Below, in pieces: positions 1-5,589 of a DNA stretch of 8,266 nucleotides. The position numbers and the translations under genes were made by a program. Every line of letters starts with the position of its first letter. The stretch's first letter is position 1. The notes below the pieces were generated by a model. The model worked only from the letters and a program-made list of their open reading frames with translations, was not told the DNA's origin and made no database searches. Origin of the DNA: Verrucomicrobia bacterium 12-59-8 (lineage in GTDB: Bacteria; Verrucomicrobiota; Verrucomicrobiae; Verrucomicrobiales; Verrucomicrobiaceae); the NCBI GenBank assembly GCA_002279765.1, contig NCCR01000092.1, positions 15,118 to 23,383 of the forward strand, written 5' to 3'.

Positions 1-279
1 CACCTGGGTGCTGAATCCAGAGCCGCTGCCATGGTCTGTTTTGATGATGACAAGGCAGCCGGCATCAAAGGATGAACCTGCTGCATGCGTGTTTGTCGGG
101 ACACCGGGCGCGCTCGTTTCAGTCGGTGCGGGTGAAAGGGCTGCTCGAAAAGCCGCCAGCGCCGCAACCAGTTTATGGACCAGGGTGTTCGTTCCCCAGT
201 CATTTTTCACCATGGTATAGCCGTAGCCGATACCGCAGCAGATTAAAACAAGCAGCCGAAATTTGGATGAGGCAAACAT
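1..279 (-). CDS. Probable membrane-anchored or exported trypsin-like (HtrA-type) serine peptidase, N-terminal fragment
   Basis: The reading frame runs from an ATG at 279-277 to the left edge without a stop, giving 93 residues; the gene is cut by the window. An in-frame TAA lies 18 nt upstream of the ATG, so the start is fixed apart from a rare ATT. Residues 8-24 are hydrophobic after two basic residues (K6, R8) and look like a signal peptide or signal anchor. A Pro/Thr/Ala-rich linker follows (about 48-70). From about residue 73 the text CLVIIKTDHGSGSGF appears. This is the usual first strand and GSGF turn of trypsin-like peptidase domains, in which the catalytic His lies some 20-30 residues further on, here outside the window. 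It follows the 58-residue gene at 474-298 by 18 nt, so the two are probably cotranscribed. The catalytic triad cannot be checked, so the family call is moderate; another protein with a similar beta-strand is possible. Confidence 0.6.
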   Translation of the reverse strand, partial: MFASSKFRLLVLICCGIGYGYTMVKNDWGTNTLVHKLVAALAAFRAALSPAPTETSAPGVPTNTHAAGSSFDAGCLVIIKTDHGSGSGFSTQV

Positions 280-297
280 GCTGGGTGGAATTTGAAA

Positions 298-474
298 TTA
301 TTGGGCGTTCAGGGCTTTGCAGGCACCGAGCTTGGGATCAACCTTCTTCAGAAGCTCATCACCCTGCGTGCTTTTTTTGGAAGGCACGGACGCGGTGATT
401 TCACGCCTGAGTTCAGCGTGACATTCACATGACGTGTCCGTGAAGCCAAGTGCCAGACAGAATAGAAGAGGCAT
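298..474 (-). CDS. Small cysteine-containing protein of unknown function, possibly exported (58 aa)
   Basis: ATG at 474-472 to TAA at 300-298 gives 58 residues. The N-terminus MPLLFCLALGF is a hydrophobic segment like the core of a signal peptide but has no basic residue before it. Four cysteines follow the pattern C6, C16, C18, C52, and the remainder is hydrophilic and rich in Lys and Glu. I recognise no family. A TGA sits two codons upstream of the ATG (478-480), so the frame cannot extend as read. The bases before it are ATGAAAA in another frame: with one A fewer in the five-A run, translation would start at 481 as MKMPLLFCLALGF, a normal-looking signal peptide. That points to a start-site oddity, a sequencing error or a damaged gene. 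It lies 18 nt before the peptidase-like gene on the same strand. No clear Shine-Dalgarno sequence is seen. Coding potential is supported by spacing and composition only. Confidence 0.5.
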   Translation of the reverse strand: MPLLFCLALGFTDTSCECHAELRREITASVPSKKSTQGDELLKKVDPKLGACKALNAQ

Positions 475-503
475 TTTTCATGCGGAATACGCGGTCGTTG
501 TGC

Positions 504-516
504 GGGAATGATTCCC
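504..516. promoter_or_regulatory. Inverted repeat in the divergent intergenic region (possible operator)
   Basis: GGGAATGATTCCC is a perfect dyad of two 6-base arms around one central G. It lies in the 482-602 spacer between the minus-strand small gene and the plus-strand ParA gene, where promoters for both directions should be. A regulator binding here could act on both. Dyads of this size occur by chance about twice in a window of this length, so only its position gives weight. Nothing else clear was seen in the spacer apart from the promoter-like boxes listed separately. Confidence 0.25.
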
Positions 517-568
517 ACCTGTGGAGGCATTCGAAATTTAATCTTGGATGGTCTGTCACGCAACTTCC

Positions 569-596
569 TTGCCATTCGGCAAACCCATCCTAGCAT
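569..596 (+). promoter_or_regulatory. Possible sigma70-type promoter of the ParA-Roadblock pair
   Basis: TTGCCA (569-574, five of six matches to the -35 consensus) and TAGCAT (591-596, four of six to the -10 consensus) are separated by 16 nt. Transcription would begin near 603, which is the GTG start of the ParA gene. An in-frame TAG at 591-593 leaves only GTG 603 as a start close by, and no Shine-Dalgarno-like purine run lies in front of it. A leaderless mRNA would fit both observations. The boxes are short matches, so this is a suggestion. Confidence 0.35.
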
Positions 597-602
597 CGGC
601 GC

Positions 603-1412
603 GTGATCGCAATTGCAACAGCCAGTCAGAAAGGCGGCGTGGGGAAAACCACGTTGTGCATCAATCTCGCCTATTCACTGGCGCGGCGCGGCTGGCGTGT
701 GCTCCTGATAGACACGGATCCGCAGGGCGGTGTGGGGCTGTCGCTGGCAAAAAGCACCAAGGCGCGGGAGGGTTTTCACGAGTTTCTCGTGCGTGGCGGG
801 GATTTGGGCAAGATGGTGGTGTCCACGCGGCTGCCGGAGCTGGAGATCGTGCCAGCAGGCCAGTATGACACCTGTGCCAGACAGGGCTGGTCGGTGCATG
901 AGGTGCCGGCACGGCTGGCCGACCTGCTGCGCGGTGCTGAACTGCGTGGTGTCGATGTCGTGCTGATGGACACGGCTGCCGGTATGAGCAGCACGACGGA
1001 AGCCGTGGTGAAGGCCTGTGATTTTGTGGTGCTGCCCCAGCAGGCGGAGCCTCTGGCGATCCGCAGCGTACCTCATTTGCTGGAGACACTGGCGCGTTTC
1101 CGTGCGGAGGGCGCAGGGGTGCGCGTGGCGGGTATTTTGCTGACGATGGTGATGCGGGAAAATGAGATGAGCCTGAAGGTGGCGCGGGAACTGCGCGACA
1201 TGCTGCCAGCAAACCTGATGTTTCAGCAGAGCATTCCGCGCCTGCCCTCGTTTCTCGAAGCGAGCGCCCTGGGGGTGCCGGTGGCGCTGACCAAACGCAA
1301 CCCGCCGCCTGAAGCACTGATTTTTGACCAGATCGCCGCAGAGCTGGAGCTGCGCACCGGCCTGACCCACCAACGTGAAAAGGAACATGGCCATGCAAGT
1401 CTCATGGATTGA
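603..1412 (+). CDS. ParA/MinD-family P-loop ATPase
   Basis: This 269-residue protein has the full set of ParA-type ATPase motifs. The deviant Walker A KGGVGKT is at residues 10-16, with signature Lys10 and catalytic Lys15. The switch I motif IDTDPQGG is at 36-43 and the Walker B-like strand VVLMDTAAG at 119-127. Such ATPases dimerise on ATP binding and position chromosomes, plasmids or protein complexes on DNA or membrane. The length is normal for a small ParA without an N-terminal DNA-binding helix-turn-helix. The start is GTG at 603: a TAG at 591-593 blocks extension and the motif begins nine residues in. The last residues overlap the next gene, which encodes a Roadblock-like protein rather than a ParB, so this is probably not a standard chromosome partition parAB locus. 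The cargo is unknown. Family identity is firm; role is inferred. Confidence 0.93.
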   Translation: MIAIATASQKGGVGKTTLCINLAYSLARRGWRVLLIDTDPQGGVGLSLAKSTKAREGFHEFLVRGGDLGKMVVSTRLPELEIVPAGQYDTCARQGWSVHEVPARLADLLRGAELRGVDVVLMDTAAGMSSTTEAVVKACDFVVLPQQAEPLAIRSVPHLLETLARFRAEGAGVRVAGILLTMVMRENEMSLKVARELRDMLPANLMFQQSIPRLPSFLEASALGVPVALTKRNPPPEALIFDQIAAELELRTGLTHQREKEHGHASLMD

Positions 1413-2292
1413 TGCCGAGCGGCTCAAGGCGCTCGTGGCACAGATCGCACCGCTCGAAACATGCACGGAGCAAACACCAGGCACGGTGGAACTGGACACG
1501 ACGCCTGAGCCACTGCCGGGAACGGACCCTGAGTCATGGGGATTTACCATGGACTGGGTGGAACCAGCCGTGAGACTGGAGCCTGCTGCCTCTGAAATGG
1601 CGGAGATCCCAGCTGAATCAGGGCTGTCGGATGCGCCTGCTGAGACTGCGGATGACAGTGAGGATGACGGGCTTGACCAGCCACTGCACCATCCGGCCGC
1701 TGCACTGCCGCTGAGCCGCATCCGCGACAAACTGCGTGCGATTCGTCAGCGCGCGACTGAAGCGGGTATCCTGACACGCACGAGCGATGTGCTGCCCATG
1801 CAGCCTGCGTCAGACATGCAAACGACCGAGCTGGCTTCTGTTGACCAGAGCGGGCTCGCAGCTGCGGCTGATGCCGCAGTGAAAATAGAACCAGATTTCT
1901 CACCTGCGCCTGTCTTTGAAATTCCGCCGGGTTCGCGTGAGGTGCGCCTGGCGGCGTTTGCTGGCTGGGCGCGGCAGTTGTTGCATGAGGACGGCGGGCA
2001 CGTTCTGGTGATGAGTGATGATGGGGAAGTGCTCTGGGGCGGAGAGGCCAGGGCCGGCTTGGTGCTTTCCACCATGATGGCGTGGGGCGCTGCGGTTCGT
2101 GCCAGCGCGATGTCTGCCTGTGATGGAGTACAATCGGTGATTCATCAGCCGCTGGCGTCCGGGCATGTGCTCACGGTGATCCCGTGTGAAACAGCCGGCG
2201 GCATGGTCCATGCCGCAGTGGCAGCTCCTGCGGGACTGACTCAGGAACTGGCGAACATCATCCGTGGTGCCTTGTGTGTGGCGATGAACTGA
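1393..2292 (+). CDS. Roadblock/LC7-like domain protein with an acidic, probably disordered N-terminal region, ParA partner candidate
   Basis: The frame is open from GTG 1375, but AAGGA at 1380-1384 is spaced 8 nt from ATG 1393, so I prefer that start (299 residues; ATG 1387 is also possible). It overlaps the end of the ParA gene by 20 nt, indicating coupled translation. Residues 1-20 form a likely helix. About 21-105 is rich in Glu, Asp, Pro and Thr and looks disordered. About 106-128 (LPLSRIRDKLRAIRQRATEA) is a basic helix. About 184-296 has the alternating pattern of a Roadblock/LC7 or profilin-like fold: helix, the strand-turn-strand HVLVMSDDGEVLWGG, helix, strand, a final strand pair with VLTVIP, and a C-terminal helix. 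Roadblock proteins such as MglB usually dimerise and regulate small GTPases. Here the coupled gene is a ParA ATPase, so a regulator or adaptor of ParA is a reasonable inference. The gene is certain; the fold call is moderate. Confidence 0.75.
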   Translation: MQVSWIDAERLKALVAQIAPLETCTEQTPGTVELDTTPEPLPGTDPESWGFTMDWVEPAVRLEPAASEMAEIPAESGLSDAPAETADDSEDDGLDQPLHHPAAALPLSRIRDKLRAIRQRATEAGILTRTSDVLPMQPASDMQTTELASVDQSGLAAAADAAVKIEPDFSPAPVFEIPPGSREVRLAAFAGWARQLLHEDGGHVLVMSDDGEVLWGGEARAGLVLSTMMAWGAAVRASAMSACDGVQSVIHQPLASGHVLTVIPCETAGGMVHAAVAAPAGLTQELANIIRGALCVAMN

Positions 2293-2314
2293 AGGCCCGC
2301 ACGGGGAGGCGTGG

Positions 2315-4924
2315 CTATTTCTTGAACAGGACCAGTTCGTTGATGCCCCAGTTACTGGTGGAAGTGCCGAGCTGGGTGATGCGCACGAAACGCCCCTTCT
2401 GGGGTGTTTTGAATACAATCTCGGTCAAAGCGCTCCCGTCGCCCCGGGCTGCCGCAGGCCCCCACTGGGTGCCGTTGGAGGACACTTCGATGCTGTATTT
2501 TCGCAGATAGTCCTGATTGCTGCCCTGGCTGTCGATGGCCAGCCCGGCAATGTTTTCCTCGGCGGGCAGTTCGATGGTGAACCATTCGCCGCCCTTCATG
2601 GCAGCTCCAGTGGCCCAGCGGGAGCCAGTGTTATTGTCCACGGATTTTGAGCAGTCTTCCTTTTTGAGGCTGGCGCTCAGCTTCCATGCACTGCGCGGCT
2701 CGATCCAGGCAAGCTTCGACCTCAGCCGGGTGTTGAGTGGCGCGGGAGCTGCAGGCTGGAAGTACCAATCACGCACACGTCCGTCGATGAGCTGGGTCTG
2801 GTCAGGCTTCAGAATGATCGAGTAGAGAAAGAATTCTGCAAGATAGCCACTGAACTGATCCTGTGGACTGACGCTTCCGCCGCTGCTGTCCTTGCCACTA
2901 CCGATCAGCAGCCAGTTTAGCGGCTTGGAAGGCGCGTCGGACTTGCCGCCGGAGGAGGTGAAAGCCTTGCCGTCGGCATCGCGTACACGGAGTTCCACGA
3001 GGCCCGTATTGGCGTTCCAACTGATGAATGCCAGGCAGGCCAGCGTGCCGTTTACATCTTTGGAGGTCAGCGTGGGGCTGCCGCCTGTGTGCTTCACTTC
3101 GGCCACGAGGTTTTTTTTGTCATCCACCAGCAGAGACACGGTGGCTCCATCATCATTCCCAAGGGTGAAAACCCGCATGGGGAGCTTGGTGGCGTCGGCC
3201 TGAAACGCGATGACGGCGGTGAGTCCTTTTTCGTTGGGGACTCCGACATCCTTGCTGCCGAAGGGCATGTATTGCATTGCACTGCCTGGATCATCAAGCT
3301 CGAGGATGCAGGGCTTGCCACTGTGAGAATGGAAATCGAGCACGGCCCGGCCGGGTTTGGGGGTGCCGCCTTTGGCTGCCTCCGGCCAGTTGACCCGCCG
3401 GGGGGCGTAGTCCGGACTCTTTTGATAACTGCGCAGAATATTGTCACCACCCCGGTCCGAGATGTCGTGCCACTCGATGACAGGTTCGTTCGTACTGGCC
3501 TGGGCAGGTTTGCCATCACCGCCTTTGCGATTGGTCAGAATGCCGGTGTTGCCGACATAGAACAGGCAGATTCCGCCGTCCACCGGAGGAAACGCCCGGT
3601 CCTGGGGGAGTTGAAAGCTGACCTTGGGCGGATTGGAAGAGATGCCAATGGCTGTCAGTGCCGATTTGCCGGTATCTGCTGTGCGTCCCTTCTTGCCAAA
3701 GAAAAAACAACCGCCAATGCCCAGTAGAATGACACCACCACCGATGAGGGCGATAAGTTTGATCACCTTCGCGTCGGGTTTGCCGACTGGCGCCGAAGCT
3801 CGTACTCCAGATGGCTTGCGCTGCTGCGCAGTCACATGGCCTGTGCCGGGTCTGCGCGGTGCAGGTGCCAGGGGCGTCGTGATAGCGGCGAGTTCCACGA
3901 TGGGCTGTTCATCGTCCATGAATACCACGGGGATCGCCTCCACCATCGGTTCGGCATAGACGGGCTGGGCCTGGACTTCAGGGGGGGGGTAATAACCACT
4001 GAGCGGCACCGTGCCTGTTCCGGGGGGCATGCCGGGCGGCATATAGACCGGTGGCGGCGCGTACATGCCCATCCAGGGACCGTAGGGCGCCATGGTGGGC
4101 ATTTTTTCCCAGGCGCGGAACTCTTCGATAGCCTGCTGCGCGTTGGTCGGGCGGTCATCAGGCTTTTGTGCCATGAGGCGCGCGCACCAAGCTCCCAGCC
4201 ACTGCGGCACATGCGGGGCAATTTCATGCAGCGGCACGAGTATGTGGTCGATGTGCTTGTCGATGACCTCAGCCATGGAAGTGCCGTCAAAGGCCTTTCG
4301 GCCGGAGAGCGCCTCATAGAAGACGCAGCCCAGGGAGTAGAGATCGGTGCGTTCATCCACGGGCTCGCGTGTGAGCTGCTCGGGAGCCATGTAATAGATG
4401 GAACCCATCACGGTGCCTTCCTGGTCCTCTGTCTGCTTGCGTGCGCGCAGGCCCGCCCGTGCGAGACCAAAGTCGATGATCTTCGACTGCATACGGCCAC
4501 CGGGAAGACGCTCTACCTTGATGTTCTCAGGCTTGATGTCCCGGTGCAAGATGTGGTGCTGGTGCGCCGCGAGCAGGCCTTCCAGCGTCTGCGAGGCCAG
4601 TTCTTTGAAGTCATCGTATGGGAGCGGGCCCCGGGCGACGACATCCGCCAAGTCCTCGCCCTGCAGCAGTTCCATCACCATGAACAGGCCTTCGTCATCG
4701 CTGGCCACGTCGAAGATGGTCACGATGTTCGGATTGCGCAGGGAGGCGAGGGCGTCGGCCTCGCGCCGCAGTTCGGAAGCGACGTTTTTGTCCACGTCGG
4801 CTTCGTTGGCGGTCAGGAGTCGTTTAACGGCGACCCAGCGCTTCAACTGGCTGTCATAAGCACGGAAGACGGCACCAACGCCGCCCATACCGAGCTTTTC
4901 ATATATTTTGTATCGTTCCGCCAT
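2315..4924 (-). CDS. Receptor-type Ser/Thr protein kinase with LamG/ConA-like and discoidin (F5/8 type C) ectodomain
   Basis: An 869-residue protein. Residues 5-270 are a Hanks-type kinase with all key residues: glycine loop GMGGVG 12-17, VAVK with Lys34, alpha-C Glu55, HRDIKPEN 127-134 (catalytic Asp129), DFG 151-153, and APE 180-182. A Pro/Tyr-rich linker spans about 278-330 and a basic stretch 356-385. One membrane helix lies at about 387-408, then KKGR. Residues about 440-720 look like a LamG/ConA jelly-roll, and about 735-868 match a discoidin domain (paired strands, FTIELP, YSIEVSSNGTQW, GRFVRIT). The kinase would be cytoplasmic and the ectodomain would bind glycans or cell-wall material outside, a layout familiar in Verrucomicrobia and Planctomycetes. 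The start is ATG 4924; a TAA nine bases upstream rules out extension, and no Shine-Dalgarno site is visible. It converges on the Roadblock gene with a 22-nt gap and diverges from the phosphatase gene. A 9-C tract lies in the linker. Confidence 0.93.
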   Translation of the reverse strand: MAERYKIYEKLGMGGVGAVFRAYDSQLKRWVAVKRLLTANEADVDKNVASELRREADALASLRNPNIVTIFDVASDDEGLFMVMELLQGEDLADVVARGPLPYDDFKELASQTLEGLLAAHQHHILHRDIKPENIKVERLPGGRMQSKIIDFGLARAGLRARKQTEDQEGTVMGSIYYMAPEQLTREPVDERTDLYSLGCVFYEALSGRKAFDGTSMAEVIDKHIDHILVPLHEIAPHVPQWLGAWCARLMAQKPDDRPTNAQQAIEEFRAWEKMPTMAPYGPWMGMYAPPPVYMPPGMPPGTGTVPLSGYYPPPEVQAQPVYAEPMVEAIPVVFMDDEQPIVELAAITTPLAPAPRRPGTGHVTAQQRKPSGVRASAPVGKPDAKVIKLIALIGGGVILLGIGGCFFFGKKGRTADTGKSALTAIGISSNPPKVSFQLPQDRAFPPVDGGICLFYVGNTGILTNRKGGDGKPAQASTNEPVIEWHDISDRGGDNILRSYQKSPDYAPRRVNWPEAAKGGTPKPGRAVLDFHSHSGKPCILELDDPGSAMQYMPFGSKDVGVPNEKGLTAVIAFQADATKLPMRVFTLGNDDGATVSLLVDDKKNLVAEVKHTGGSPTLTSKDVNGTLACLAFISWNANTGLVELRVRDADGKAFTSSGGKSDAPSKPLNWLLIGSGKDSSGGSVSPQDQFSGYLAEFFLYSIILKPDQTQLIDGRVRDWYFQPAAPAPLNTRLRSKLAWIEPRSAWKLSASLKKEDCSKSVDNNTGSRWATGAAMKGGEWFTIELPAEENIAGLAIDSQGSNQDYLRKYSIEVSSNGTQWGPAAARGDGSALTEIVFKTPQKGRFVRITQLGTSTSNWGINELVLFKK
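3981..3989. repeat. Nine-base C homopolymer (coding strand) in the kinase linker
   Basis: The plus strand has nine G, read as TAC CCC CCC CCT in the kinase gene (residues 312-315). It lies between the kinase domain and the membrane helix. One added C would create TGA directly after the tract, giving 315 residues. One lost C would lead into another frame that stops at 3832, giving about 363 residues. Both products keep the kinase domain and lose the membrane helix and ectodomain. As written, the frame is intact. Confidence 0.8.
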
Positions 4925-5034
4925 CCGGGGTTAAGCGCTTGAAAATAAGACAAACGGAAGCAAAGCCCATGAGCCTCCCCTTTGGCAAGCGGGATATTCC
5001 ACGAAAATGCTTATGAGCACATTCTGCTACGCCT

Positions 5035-5072
5035 TTGACAAAATGGGGGTGTCGCGACACACTGATACCCCC
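5035..5072. promoter_or_regulatory. Consensus -35 box and palindrome in the kinase/phosphatase divergent spacer
   Basis: TTGACA at 5035-5040 is an exact -35 consensus on the plus strand, though no good -10 box lies 16-18 nt downstream. Inside the following 32 nt is a perfect 12-base palindrome GTGTCGCGACAC (5049-5060). It is nested in a wider alternative hairpin pairing GGGGGT (5045-5050) with ACCCCC (5067-5072). Such a site between a -35 box and a gene start would suit an operator or a leader hairpin. Perfect 12-base palindromes are expected about twice in a random window this size, so support comes from position only. The rest of the 4925-5112 spacer shows nothing clear. Confidence 0.35.
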
Positions 5073-5112
5073 CGTCAGCATTGGCGGGATCGAAACAAAC
5101 CCGCTCAGCATC

Positions 5113-5589
5113 TTGAAAAACGTTCTCTTTGTCTGCACTGGCAACACCTGCCGCAGCCCGATGGCGGAGGCGTTGTTCCGTGATCTGGTCCGGGAGCGTG
5201 CTGACTATCAGGTCGCTAGCGCGGGGGTGGCAGCGGCTCCAGGCATGCCTGCCAGCAAACACACGGCGGCTTTGCTCAGGGAACGCGGCATCGATCTCGC
5301 CGGTTTTCAGAGCCGCATGCTCGACCGGCAGGCCTTGGAGCAGGCCACGCATGTGTTCGCCATGTCCTCTCATCACATGGCGGCGATCGTGGATGAATTT
5401 CCCGCGCAGGCGGACAAGGTTTACCTGGTCTCCGAATTTGCCGCTGAGGATGCTCTGCGCGGCAGGGATGTTTCCGACCCTTTTGGACAGGGCCGTTCAG
5501 CGTATGAAGAGACGCTGCGCAGCCTGGAAAAAATGCTGCCCAGCCTGCTCGCTTACATCGACCAGACCTGGAAGAAAAATGATGGATGA
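5113..5589 (+). CDS. Low-molecular-weight phosphatase, YwlE-like (probable protein-arginine phosphatase)
   Basis: The preferred start is TTG 5113, giving 158 residues that begin [20 protein letters not shown], the typical family N-terminus. The frame is open back to TTG 5035, but those 26 extra residues have no family resemblance and that TTG is part of an exact -35 box. The signature C-x5-R-S is at residues 8-15 (Cys8 nucleophile, Arg14), and the general-acid Asp122 is in DPFG. Known YwlE phosphoarginine phosphatases have CTGNTCR with Thr where tyrosine phosphatases have Ile or Leu (CLGNICR). This protein has Thr12, so phosphoarginine is the likelier substrate; phosphotyrosine remains possible. 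No McsB-type arginine kinase is in the window. The stop overlaps the next start as ATGA, so the two genes are translationally coupled. In Bacillus ywlE also sits beside rpiB and glyA. Confidence 0.88.
   Translation: MKNVLFVCTGNTCRSPMAEALFRDLVRERADYQVASAGVAAAPGMPASKHTAALLRERGIDLAGFQSRMLDRQALEQATHVFAMSSHHMAAIVDEFPAQADKVYLVSEFAAEDALRGRDVSDPFGQGRSAYEETLRSLEKMLPSLLAYIDQTWKKNDG

Noticed and set aside
348..596. 82-codon minus-strand frame in the left intergenic region
   Set aside because: It overlaps the better candidate at 298-474 in another frame, covers the expected promoter region, and has an Arg/Pro/Lys-rich product with no motif.
661..1730. Two long minus-strand frames opposite the ParA and Roadblock genes
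   Set aside because: They lie antisense to a firmly identified ATPase gene, and their proteins are Pro/Ser/Arg-rich with no recognisable motif, typical of antisense frames in GC-rich DNA.
603..2292. Reading the pair as a standard parAB chromosome partition locus
   Set aside because: The second protein has no ParB-type arginine box or helix-turn-helix, and I saw no obvious parS-like 16-base palindrome nearby.
2295..2315. Possible hairpin GCCCGC/GCGTGGC between the convergent Roadblock and kinase genes
   Set aside because: The stem is only six pairs with a bulged T, and the tail TATTTCTTG is a poor T run. It is too weak to call a terminator.
3836..4942. 368-codon open frame on the plus strand opposite the kinase domain
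   Set aside because: It is antisense to a kinase with every catalytic motif. The product is His/Arg-rich without family resemblance.
4899..5147. 82-codon minus-strand frame across the kinase/phosphatase spacer
   Set aside because: It overlaps both flanking gene starts, including the conserved phosphatase signature, and fills the divergent promoter region.
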